From CAYNVQ01 sp964400735 (GTDB lineage: Bacteria; Acidobacteriota; Aminicenantia; Aminicenantales; Aminicenantaceae), in the NCBI GenBank assembly GCA_964400735.1, contig CAYNVQ010000001.1:1054001-1118000 (forward strand): a stretch of DNA of 64,000 nucleotides, read 5' to 3'. Below, piece after piece: positions 7,568-15,526 of the stretch. Within the stretch, counting starts at the first letter, position 1. The number at the start of each line of letters is the position of its first letter. The notes beneath the pieces were generated by a model that searched no databases, was not told where the DNA came from, and saw only the letters and a program-made list of their open reading frames with translations. The translations under genes were made by a program, and so were the position numbers.

Positions 7568-8974
7568 ATGACAGAGCGTAAAAAAAGAATTCACCCCTAT
7601 ATCCCGAATTCTGTTCCTGAGATCAAAGCGCAGATGATGGATGAAATCGGAGTGGAAAGTATCGAAGAGCTATACGCTGATATTCCTGAAAGCCTTCGCC
7701 TCAAGGGGATGTTGAACCTGCCACCGCCGCTTTCTTCAGAAGTCGCCCTCAAACGACACATGGAAGAAATCCTTTCTAAAAATAGTACCTGCGCCGAGAA
7801 CATCAGCTTCTTAGGCGCAGGGTGTGCCAGGCACCACGTTCCCGCCATCTGCAACGAAATCAACCAGCGTTCGGAATTCCTGACCGCCTATGCTGGAGAA
7901 CCCTATGAAGACCACGGAAGATTCCAGGTCCTTTTCGAATACCAGAGCCTGATGGGTGAGCTCCTGGACATGGACGTGGTGAATGTCCCCACCTACGACT
8001 GGAGCCAGGCCGCCAGCACGTCGGTGCGTATGGCCGCTAGGATTACAGGACGGAAGGAAATTTTGGTCTCAGAGGTCGTTTCTCCCGAAAGGCTCATGGT
8101 CATCAAGAACTACTGCCATCCTGTCGTCGGCCTCAAAATGGTGAAGCACTGTCAGCGAACCGGCAGAATGGATATCGATGACCTGAAATCCAAAATCGGT
8201 CCCGATGCAGCCGGAATTTATTTCGAGAATCCCGCTTACCTCGGGTTTATCGAATCTCAAGGTCAGCTCATATCGGACCTGGCCCATGAAAACGGGGCCT
8301 TGAGCATCGTCGGTGTGGACCCCATCTCCCTCGGCATCCTCACCCCTCCCGGCCAGTACGGCGCGGATATCGCGTGCGGGGATATTCAGGATTTAGGAAT
8401 ACACATGCATTTCGGGGGCGGCCTTGGAGGATATATCGCGACCCGGGACGAGGAAAAATTCGTGATGGAGTATCCCTCCCGTCTTTTCGGAATCACCCAG
8501 ACCTCAGTCGAGGGCGAGTACGGTTTCGGCGATGTGGCCTATGAGCGGACCTCCTTTGCGGAAAGAGAGGAGGGCAAGGAGTTCGTGGGAACCCACGCCG
8601 CTCTCTGGGGAATCACGGCCGCCGTGTATCTGGCCTTGATGGGGCCTAAAGGCATGCAAGAACTGGGCGAAACCATCCTTCAGAAATCCCAATACGCCAT
8701 GCAGAGGCTTTCGGAAATCAGAGGAATCAAAGCCCCCCGGTTCGATTCCCCCCACTTCAAGGAATTTGTGGTGGATTTCGACAGCACCGGAAAAAGAATC
8801 AGGGCCATAAATCAGGCCCTCCGCCGGAAAGGCCTGTTCGGCGGTCTGGATCTGCGCTCTGAATTTCCCGAATACGGCGAATGCGCCCTCTATTGCGTGA
8901 CCGAAGTCCACACCCAAAAGGACATCGACTACCTGGTGGAATGCCTCGAGGAAATTTTGGGAGGTGGGCAGTGA
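7568..8974 (+). CDS. gcvPA: glycine dehydrogenase (decarboxylating) subunit 1
   Basis: N-terminal half of the split P-protein of the glycine cleavage system, which decarboxylates glycine and passes the aminomethyl group to lipoyl H-protein. The 468 residues begin with the family pattern H-P-Y-I-P-N and continue with FLGAGCARHHVPA, the Y-D-W-S-Q-A-A-S-T segment and AGEPYEDHGRFQVLFEYQS, close to bacterial GcvPA of about 450 residues. This subunit lacks the PLP lysine, which sits in GcvPB. CGGAGGAGCC precedes the ATG. Its TGA overlaps the GTG start of gcvPB (GTGA), so the two are translationally coupled and form the expected heterotetramer. gcvT and gcvH are not in the window, and no glycine riboswitch pattern was seen upstream. 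Confidence 0.93.
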   Translation: MTERKKRIHPYIPNSVPEIKAQMMDEIGVESIEELYADIPESLRLKGMLNLPPPLSSEVALKRHMEEILSKNSTCAENISFLGAGCARHHVPAICNEINQRSEFLTAYAGEPYEDHGRFQVLFEYQSLMGELLDMDVVNVPTYDWSQAASTSVRMAARITGRKEILVSEVVSPERLMVIKNYCHPVVGLKMVKHCQRTGRMDIDDLKSKIGPDAAGIYFENPAYLGFIESQGQLISDLAHENGALSIVGVDPISLGILTPPGQYGADIACGDIQDLGIHMHFGGGLGGYIATRDEEKFVMEYPSRLFGITQTSVEGEYGFGDVAYERTSFAEREEGKEFVGTHAALWGITAAVYLALMGPKGMQELGETILQKSQYAMQRLSEIRGIKAPRFDSPHFKEFVVDFDSTGKRIRAINQALRRKGLFGGLDLRSEFPEYGECALYCVTEVHTQKDIDYLVECLEEILGGGQ

Positions 8975-10596
8975 AGAAAGAAAAGGCGTCTGTGAAAAAG
9001 CAAAAGCCTTTTAGGCTGAGAGAAGGATTTCACCAAGCCAAATGGGACGAGCCAGTCGTTTTCGAACTGCACAATCCTGGAGAAAGGGGGATTTTAGTTG
9101 GGGAGGCAGAAGAAGCAATCCGGACGGCTGTGGGAGATGGCCTCTCCCGAATCCCAGAAAACATGCGGCGAAAGTCCTTGCCCGCGCTCCCCGAAATCTC
9201 CCAGATGCGCGTGCTCAAACACTTCCTTCGGCTTTCCCAGCATACCCTGGGAGCGGATTTCAACGTCGACATCGGCCAGGGCACCTGCACCATGAAATAC
9301 AGCCCGAAGGTCAACGAAAGCTTTATCCGCTCTCCCCGATCGGCCGAGCTTCATCCCCGGCAGGATGAGGAAACGGTGCAGGGGGCCCTCGAAATCATGT
9401 ACAAGCTGGACGCCTTTCTCCAGGAAATCTCGGGACTGGACAAATTCACTTTCCAGCCGGGAGGAGGGGCGGCCGCGATTTTGGCCATGGTGTCCATCAT
9501 CCAGAAATTTCATGAGGTACAGGCACAGGAAAAGGGACAGAGCCAGGGACAGGTGCGCGACGAGATCATCACCACTATTTTTTCCCATCCGTCAGATGCG
9601 GCGGCTGCCGCGGTCAAAGGCTACAGGGTGATTACCCTTTATCCTGACGAGTACGGGCTTCCGGATGTGGAGGCCCTGAGAAAAGCCGTCACCCCAAGAA
9701 CCGCTGGCCTTCTCATCACTAATCCCGAGGATACGGGAATCTTCAACGACAAAATCCGCACATTCACGAAAATCGTCCATGATGAGGGCGGGCTGTGCGG
9801 GTACGATCAGGCCAATGCCAACGGCCTTTTGGGTATCACCCGGGCCAGGGAAGCCGACTTCGATATGTGCTTTTTCAATCTGCACAAGACCTTTTCCTCG
9901 CCCCATGGGTGCGGCGGGCCGGCAACCGGGGCTTTGGGCGTGAGTGAGAAACTTATCGACTATATGCCAGTTCCTTTGGTCGGTTTCGATGGGAATAAGT
10001 ATTTCTTCGATTACAATCTCCCCTACAGCATTGGAAAGGTCCGGGGTTCCCATGGGGTATTCCCGGCCGTGTTGAGAGCCTATGCCTGGATCATGAGCCT
10101 GGGGGCCGAAGGCCTTCGGGAAACGGCTGAAGTGGCCGTTCTCAACAACAACTATGTGATGAAAAAAATCCAGAAGCTGAAGGGAGCCGCCGTTTCCTAC
10201 CCGAAGTCGAAGGGAAGAATCGAACAGGTCCGGTACAGTTGGGAGAAGCTGACCGAAGAGACGGGGGTTACCACAGAGGACGTCACCTGCCGGATGGCGG
10301 ATTTCGGGTTTCATCTCTGGTCCAGCCATCATCCCTGGGTCGTTCCCCAACCCTTCACCATCGAACCCACCGAATCCTATTCCAAGGCGGAACTGGACGA
10401 ATACCTGGCCGGGCTGGAAAAGACGGTCGAGGAAGCTCATGGAGAGGCGGAAAAGGTGCAGAATGCCCCCTACCGAAGCGTCGTGCACAAGATCGATAAC
10501 AGCCCGCTGGATGATCCCGAGCGATGGGCCATCACCTGGAGGGCCTATCTGAAAAAGAAGAGGGAGAAAAAGAGAGGGGGAGAAAAAAGGGATTAG
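8971..10596 (+). CDS. gcvPB: glycine dehydrogenase (decarboxylating) subunit 2
   Basis: PLP-bearing half of the split glycine decarboxylase, 541 residues. The PLP lysine is K306 in NLHKTFSSPHGCGGP, and upstream GYDQANANG is the family cofactor-binding segment. The start is GTG at 8971, overlapping the stop of gcvPA and preceded by GGGAGGTGGG; an in-frame ATG further upstream inside gcvPA is not needed. The protein is about 50 residues longer than typical GcvPB: a basic N-terminal tail (KKEKASVKKQK), a Q/G-rich insert near 184-196 (EVQAQEKGQSQGQ) and a very basic C-terminus (KKKREKKRGGEK). The enzyme supplies one-carbon units and ammonia from glycine or, in reverse, fixes CO2 in anaerobes. Confidence 0.93.
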   Translation: MKKEKASVKKQKPFRLREGFHQAKWDEPVVFELHNPGERGILVGEAEEAIRTAVGDGLSRIPENMRRKSLPALPEISQMRVLKHFLRLSQHTLGADFNVDIGQGTCTMKYSPKVNESFIRSPRSAELHPRQDEETVQGALEIMYKLDAFLQEISGLDKFTFQPGGGAAAILAMVSIIQKFHEVQAQEKGQSQGQVRDEIITTIFSHPSDAAAAAVKGYRVITLYPDEYGLPDVEALRKAVTPRTAGLLITNPEDTGIFNDKIRTFTKIVHDEGGLCGYDQANANGLLGITRAREADFDMCFFNLHKTFSSPHGCGGPATGALGVSEKLIDYMPVPLVGFDGNKYFFDYNLPYSIGKVRGSHGVFPAVLRAYAWIMSLGAEGLRETAEVAVLNNNYVMKKIQKLKGAAVSYPKSKGRIEQVRYSWEKLTEETGVTTEDVTCRMADFGFHLWSSHHPWVVPQPFTIEPTESYSKAELDEYLAGLEKTVEEAHGEAEKVQNAPYRSVVHKIDNSPLDDPERWAITWRAYLKKKREKKRGGEKRD

Positions 10597-10692
10597 CCGA
10601 TTCTATTTCTTGTGACATTGAGGCAAAGCCGATAAGAATGGGGTTGTGCAAGAAAGCGATTGATATAAAAGGGAAAAAAGGCTGAGGAATCT

Positions 10693-11811
10693 ATGAAGAG
10701 AATGAAGCTCGGACTGAGCGTCAATCCAATCGCCGGAATGGGGGGCCGGGTCGGTCTCAAGGGGACCGACGGTGAGGCCATCCTGCGGCGGGCTATCGAA
10801 CTCGGTGCCAAGCCCTGGGCCCGGGAAAGAGCAGAGCAAGCGTTGAGACCTTTGCTCCCGCTTCGGGATCGAATAGAGCTGGTCACCTGTCCGTCTCCGA
10901 TGGGAGAGGGAATCGCCCGGGCGGTAGGATTTTCTCCCCGCGTCTTGGAGGTTTCCGTCGGAGAGACGACCTCTGCCAAAGACACCAAAAGATTTGCCAT
11001 GAATATGCAAAGCGAAAAAGTGGATTTGTTGCTATTTGCCGGCGGGGATGGTACGGCCAGGGATATCTGCCGTGCGGTCGGAACATCCGTTGTCTGTCTC
11101 GGCATCCCAGCCGGAGTGAAAATCCATTCAGGGGTGTTCGCCTCTCACCCGGTTCGGGCGGGGGAATTGGCCGCAAAGTTTCTTCGAAGCTCGGCCCGAA
11201 GAACCGTGGAGGCCGAGGTCATGGATGTCGACGAGGAGAAGCTGAGGCAGGAAATCGTATCCGCCCGGCTGTACGGCTACCTGAAGATTCCTCATATCGA
11301 GCGCTTCCTCCAGCGAACGAAGGCCGCCAGCACGGCCAACGAGAAATACAGCCAGGAGGCCATTGCGGCTGAAGTGATCGATAATATGTCCGACGAATAT
11401 TTCTATCTCATCGGGCCCGGCTCCACCACCAGTTGCATCCTGCAGATCCTCGGAGTGGACTACTCTTTATTGGGAATCGACCTCATCCATCGAAAAAAAC
11501 TTCTGGGAAAAGACCTGAACGAAGCCCAAATTCTGGAAAAAATTGCCGGGAAAAAAATCAAATTGATCCTTACCCCCATCGGCGGGCAGGGGTTTCTGCT
11601 GGGGAGAGGCAATCAACAGTTCAGTCCAGAGGTTATCCGGCAGATCGGAAAGGACAACATCGGGGTCGTGGCCACCAAACAGAAGATCCATTCCCTGAAA
11701 GGCAGGCCGTTGCAGGTGGATACAGGCGACGAAGCTCTGGATCGGGAATTGGCCGGCTATTACCGGATCATCACCGGCTTCCGCGAAGCCATCATCTACA
11801 AAGCCTCCTAA
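10693..11811 (+). CDS. ATP-NAD kinase family protein (AcoX-like)
   Basis: Protein of 372 residues with the NAD-kinase fold signature: an N-terminal LGLSVNPIAGMGGRVGLKG nucleotide loop and GGDGTARD at 117-124, followed by GIPAGVKIHSGVFA. Length and the extra C-terminal region (L-I-L-T-P-I-G-G-Q-G-F-L-L-G-R-G-N-Q, about 290-310) match the long ATP-NAD kinase/AcoX group rather than classic NadK. It probably phosphorylates NAD or a related diphosphate-sensitive substrate. It follows gcvPB by 96 bases on the same strand and may be co-transcribed, which would link it to redox supply for glycine metabolism (inference). A GGCTGAGGAATCT sequence with a modest Shine-Dalgarno lies before ATG 10693. A GGTGACAGG-type palindrome follows the stop. 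Confidence 0.82.
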   Translation: MKRMKLGLSVNPIAGMGGRVGLKGTDGEAILRRAIELGAKPWARERAEQALRPLLPLRDRIELVTCPSPMGEGIARAVGFSPRVLEVSVGETTSAKDTKRFAMNMQSEKVDLLLFAGGDGTARDICRAVGTSVVCLGIPAGVKIHSGVFASHPVRAGELAAKFLRSSARRTVEAEVMDVDEEKLRQEIVSARLYGYLKIPHIERFLQRTKAASTANEKYSQEAIAAEVIDNMSDEYFYLIGPGSTTSCILQILGVDYSLLGIDLIHRKKLLGKDLNEAQILEKIAGKKIKLILTPIGGQGFLLGRGNQQFSPEVIRQIGKDNIGVVATKQKIHSLKGRPLQVDTGDEALDRELAGYYRIITGFREAIIYKAS

Positions 11812-11818
11812 TTTCTAA

Positions 11819-11915
11819 TTTGGTGCCACTGATTTGGTGACAGGTTACTAAATTACAAAAAATATCGGAATTCTAATTAAGTAACCTGTCACCAAATCAA
11901 TCAGTGTCACCAAAA
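11819..11915. repeat. GGTGACAGG palindrome, copy a (extended)
   Basis: Core arms GGTGACAGGTTACTAAATTA and TAATTAAGTAACCTGTCACC enclose about 20 bases. In this copy the pairing extends outward through TTTGGTGCCACTGATT and AATCAATCAGTGTCACCAAA. It lies between two convergent genes (10693-11811 and 11926-13038), where it could act as a bidirectional terminator. Four more copies lie at 28306, 42198, 43760 and 45390. Confidence 0.85.
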
Positions 11916-11925
11916 CAGGGCCAAA

Positions 11926-13038
11926 TCAGATTTTGACGAAGGTTTTCTTCTTATACATCCAGTACAGGATAAACCAGATGAACGTAAAACCGGCCAAGCC
12001 TTGGACCAGGCCGTTCCAAGAGCCTAGGCGGTCGGCCAATCCCCCCACGAAAATATCGCCGATATGGCGAAAATCGAAAAGGCGCGTGATCATGTAGACG
12101 AAGATGGCATTCATCCCCATGACTTTGAATACGAAAGCCCATTTCCGGAATCCCCAAACATCGATAATAAGATAGAACAGGCCGAGGAGCAGCAAGCAGA
12201 TACCGCCCGAAAAAAGGACGAAGGAGCTGGTCCAAAGGTGTTTGATGATCGGAAACCAGATGCTCCAGAGAAGGCCGAGTCCGATACAAAGAATCCCTGC
12301 CCCGAATAGCCAGAAGACCTTCTCCTTCTGATCCTTTTTCGACTTAAGCAGTAGGCCTCCAAAAACACCCAGCATGACCGTACAGGCAAAGGTCAAACTG
12401 CTTAAGATCCAGGAATAGTTCGTCCCATCCTGGAAGGGGCCGAGAAGCAGCTTATCCAGGTAGATGGCCAGATTTCCTTCTGGTGTTAACCGGTTTGCCC
12501 CATAGCCCGGAACAGGGATCCAGGCCATTAGCACCCAGAATAGAAGCAGCAGTCCTGAGGTGATTCCGATCTGCCATTTGAGGCGAAAATTCAGAAGGAT
12601 GATCGACCCGATCAGGTATCCTGCGGCGATGGCCTGGAGGGTGTTGCAGTAGATGTCGAGTTCCGCAAGACTGTAGCTGAGAAGATGCCCCTGTGCCACC
12701 ATGCCCAGGACAAACAAGATGATGAACCGGACGACGATATGGAAATAAAGCTTCTTCTGGCTGTCACCCCGGGCAAGACGCTTGGCAAAAGAAAAGGGCA
12801 TGGCCACACCGACGATGAAAAGGAACAAGGGCATGATCAAATCCCATGACCTGAACCCCTCCCATTGGACATGCTGGAGCTGGCTGTGGATAAATCGGGT
12901 TGCCGGGCTGTCGACAATGTCGCGGAGGCCCCCAAATATCCAGTCCCCTCCGACGATCCAGAACATATCAAAGCCCCGCAGGGCATCCAAAGATTCCAGC
13001 CTTTTTCCTACTTCCTGAGTCACATCGAGCAGCTTCAT
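11926..13038 (-). CDS. DUF5009 / heparan-alpha-glucosaminide N-acetyltransferase-like membrane protein
   Basis: Polytopic membrane protein of 370 residues with about ten helices. The N-terminal R-L-E-S-L-D-A-L-R-G-F-D-M-F-W-I segment followed by W-D-L-I-M-P-L-F-L-F-I-V-G-V-A-M-P-F-S is the signature of the DUF5009/HGSNAT-like group, related to the lysosomal enzyme that transfers acetyl groups across a membrane to glucosamine residues. In bacteria these genes often accompany glycan utilisation or cell-surface glycan modification; here the sulfatases at 42-46 kb would fit a glycan theme, though far away. The catalytic histidine known from HGSNAT cannot be placed with certainty. A GGAGGAGAAAG site precedes the start. 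It is transcribed divergently from the LamG gene. Confidence 0.82.
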   Translation of the reverse strand: MKLLDVTQEVGKRLESLDALRGFDMFWIVGGDWIFGGLRDIVDSPATRFIHSQLQHVQWEGFRSWDLIMPLFLFIVGVAMPFSFAKRLARGDSQKKLYFHIVVRFIILFVLGMVAQGHLLSYSLAELDIYCNTLQAIAAGYLIGSIILLNFRLKWQIGITSGLLLLFWVLMAWIPVPGYGANRLTPEGNLAIYLDKLLLGPFQDGTNYSWILSSLTFACTVMLGVFGGLLLKSKKDQKEKVFWLFGAGILCIGLGLLWSIWFPIIKHLWTSSFVLFSGGICLLLLGLFYLIIDVWGFRKWAFVFKVMGMNAIFVYMITRLFDFRHIGDIFVGGLADRLGSWNGLVQGLAGFTFIWFILYWMYKKKTFVKI

Positions 13039-13140
13039 TCTTTCTCCTCCACTTTATTCACGCCAAGATTCTATACAATTTTCTTCCAAACGTCACTTCC
13101 CCTTATCTCTTTTTTTTTCGAGAATTTTTTTTCTTTCTTT

Positions 13141-13179
13141 TTCAGGAAGAAAAAAACTGAAGTAACAATAACATAAGTG
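13141..13179 (+). promoter_or_regulatory. leader motif A upstream of the LamG gene
   Basis: A short inverted repeat TTCAG/CTGAA (13141-13145, 13157-13161) is followed directly by GTAACAATAACATAAGTG (13162-13179). Nearly the same string follows a hairpin upstream of the subtilisin gene (15462-15480) and, in a weaker form, upstream of the gene at 17618 (17511-17529). Shared spacing-independent motifs before three exported-protein genes suggest common control. Confidence 0.45.
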
Positions 13180-13277
13180 AAAGAAGGTTGGATCGATGAG
13201 AGGAGGTGTTTCCTTGGATTTGGAAAACTTCATATATTGGCTATTCAAAATTAATTTTATTTGTAAAGGAGAAAAAC

Positions 13278-15407
13278 ATGAAAAAAAGACTTCTATTAGG
13301 AATGCTTCTAACAGCCTGTTTCTTCACTATCACCTTCGTATTTTCTCATTCCTATCCTGGGGGAATGATTGCCTACTGGAAGTTTGATGAAACAGAGGGT
13401 GTGATTGCATATGACTCCGTTGGAGATAATGATGGAATCTTATTTAATGGTCCAACGAGGACAAACGGCCTAGTTGGCGGTGCCTTGAGTTTTGATGGAT
13501 TTAATGATTTTATCGAGATACCAGCCATGGGCATAGACTTTTCCCAGATGAGTTTAGAAGGTTGGATATATGTAAGACAACATAAAACTCAAAAAGTATT
13601 TCGCGGTGAATTATCTCATGCGTGCTTCGGCACGCTTCAGGGAAAATGGGAAAGATGTCAAAATTTGTGCGGTTCTCCTGTGATCCTGAATACATGGCAT
13701 CATGTTGCTATAGTGAATGGTGTGGGTGTTTACATCGATGGTGTTTTAGATATACCCAGCACTATGGGAGGTTTAACTGCCACAGAGGTATTGTATATCG
13801 GAGGTCCTCCTTATAATGAGTATTTCAATGGCCTCATCGATGAAGTCGCAATCTATGATAGAGCATTAACTGAAAAAGAAATCCAGCAACATTACATGAA
13901 CGGGTTGAACGGCTTGGGTTATGAGGTGGAGTGCGTCCCTCCACCTAGTGACATGGTAAGCTGGTGGCCTGGGGATGGAGATGCGGATGACATTGCTGAT
14001 GGGAATAATGGGACGTTGGAGAACGGAGCAAAGTTTGCCGATGGCATGGTTGACCAAGCGTTTGAATTTGATGGAGTGGATGATTATGTTGAGATGCCTG
14101 ATTCGCCTTCTCTTGACTTAGTCGGCACAGACTTCACGATTGACTTCTGGCTTAAAACTACAGATCTTGAAGCGTTGTATGTGAAAAAGTACTATATGCA
14201 TGGTGGGCCAGGTTGGGCAATCGGTCAAACAACAGGTAATTTACACAACCAATTATGCTTTTGGGATGCATATGGGTGGCGACACAGCGGTGTTTCGGTA
14301 ACGACGGGCAGCTGGGTGCATATCGCCGTTGTGGGGCGGATCAGCACTTCTCAGCTCTCCTGGTATATCAATGGCACAGAGGTCTCTATCACACCATTTT
14401 CTCCAATTCAAGATTCAGTTGCGCCAATTTATTTTGGCACTGAAGTGCCAGGAGGACCTTTTCACCTTGATGGTTTGCTTGACGAGGTTGAAATCTTTAA
14501 CAGAGCCCTCTCGGCGGCTGAAATCCAGGCTATTTACCAAGCCGGAAGCGCAGGTAAGTGCAAAGTCTCGAACGAACCTCCTGTGGCGATCTGTCAGGAT
14601 ATCGAGGTTCCGGTTGAAGAAAATTGTGAGGCGACTATCACTGCAGCGGAAGTCGATGGCGGATCTTACGATCCCGACGATGATTCTATTACTCTTTCGA
14701 TCGATCCTCCAGGTCCTTTCCCTGTTGGCCAACACTGGGTAACACTCACTGTTACAGATGATGATAGCGAATCAGACAGTTGTGAAGCATCCGTGACCGT
14801 CGTCGACAACATCCCTCCGGTCCCTGACTTAGCAGAATTGCCGGAAGTAACCGGTGAGTGTTTTGCTGAGATCACATCCTCCCCTGCTGCCACAGACAAC
14901 TGTGCAGGGACTATCGTCGGCACAACGGCTGATCCTCTTATATACGGCGAGCAAGGCAATTACCTGGTCACTTGGACCTATGATGACGGAAACGGCAACA
15001 CCACGACTCAAACCCAAGTCGTTACCGTTCAGGATGTGACGCCTCCTGTGATAAACGTCACTGTGAGCCCAAACATATTGTGGCCGCCAAACCACAAGCT
15101 CGTGCTCATCACGCCAACCATCGGAGTGACCGATAACTGTGACATCCAGCCTGAAGTTCGATTGACTTCGATAATAATGAACGAAGGTGATGAAACAAAC
15201 ACCTACGATGCCGCCTTCGATACATGGACGGGCGACGGGCATACCCTGGATGATATTCAGATTGATGAAAACGGTAATATCTACTTGAGGGCTGAAAGAA
15301 GGGGAACAGGAGAAGGCAGATTCTACCAGATAACATACACAGCAACAGACGCCGCAGGCAATACATCCACAGCTACGGCTATCGTCAAGGTCCCTCACAA
15401 TCAATGA
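13278..15407 (+). CDS. secreted protein with two LamG domains and HYR/PKD-like repeats
   Basis: Exported protein of 709 residues, starting at ATG 13278 after AAAGGAGAAAAAC and a clean signal peptide (MKKRLLLGMLLTACFF...). Two concanavalin A/LamG domains follow: about 30-210 (starts GGMIAYWKFDETEG, ends EYFNGLIDEVAIYDRALTEKEI) and about 225-430 (MVSWWPGDGDADD to LDGLLDEVEIFNRALSAAEI). The C-terminal part, about 435-709, contains immunoglobulin-like HYR/PKD units with P-P-V-A, T-D-N-C and P-P-V-I-N-V motifs and paired cysteines. No sorting signal, enzyme motif or anchor is visible. It is probably a secreted or surface carbohydrate-binding/adhesive protein. It begins a run of three exported-protein genes sharing a leader motif. 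Confidence 0.85.
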   Translation: MKKRLLLGMLLTACFFTITFVFSHSYPGGMIAYWKFDETEGVIAYDSVGDNDGILFNGPTRTNGLVGGALSFDGFNDFIEIPAMGIDFSQMSLEGWIYVRQHKTQKVFRGELSHACFGTLQGKWERCQNLCGSPVILNTWHHVAIVNGVGVYIDGVLDIPSTMGGLTATEVLYIGGPPYNEYFNGLIDEVAIYDRALTEKEIQQHYMNGLNGLGYEVECVPPPSDMVSWWPGDGDADDIADGNNGTLENGAKFADGMVDQAFEFDGVDDYVEMPDSPSLDLVGTDFTIDFWLKTTDLEALYVKKYYMHGGPGWAIGQTTGNLHNQLCFWDAYGWRHSGVSVTTGSWVHIAVVGRISTSQLSWYINGTEVSITPFSPIQDSVAPIYFGTEVPGGPFHLDGLLDEVEIFNRALSAAEIQAIYQAGSAGKCKVSNEPPVAICQDIEVPVEENCEATITAAEVDGGSYDPDDDSITLSIDPPGPFPVGQHWVTLTVTDDDSESDSCEASVTVVDNIPPVPDLAELPEVTGECFAEITSSPAATDNCAGTIVGTTADPLIYGEQGNYLVTWTYDDGNGNTTTQTQVVTVQDVTPPVINVTVSPNILWPPNHKLVLITPTIGVTDNCDIQPEVRLTSIIMNEGDETNTYDAAFDTWTGDGHTLDDIQIDENGNIYLRAERRGTGEGRFYQITYTATDAAGNTSTATAIVKVPHNQ

Positions 15408-15438
15408 AGCAGAGCAGCATAATTTTTTTTTAGTGTAT

Positions 15439-15480
15439 TTACCGGGAAGAAATAAGTCCCGGTAACAATAAATATTAGTG
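15439..15480 (+). promoter_or_regulatory. hairpin plus leader motif B upstream of the subtilisin gene
   Basis: Perfect 9-base arms TTACCGGGA (15439-15447) and TCCCGGTAA (15457-15465), then GTAACAATAAATATTAGTG (15462-15480), overlapping the right arm. The hairpin may end transcription of the LamG gene, although the T-run lies before rather than after it. The trailing motif matches the ones at 13162 and 17511. Confidence 0.5.
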
Positions 15481-15526
15481 GAGGAGGCGCATACCACTCT
15501 AATTACTTAACAAGGAGGAAAAGATT

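Noticed and set aside
7455..7571. 38-codon His-rich open frame overlapping the gcvPA start
   Set aside because: It ends with an ATGA overlap and has nine histidines, but the GGAGGG abuts the ATG directly with no spacing and there is no known peptide like it; likely chance.
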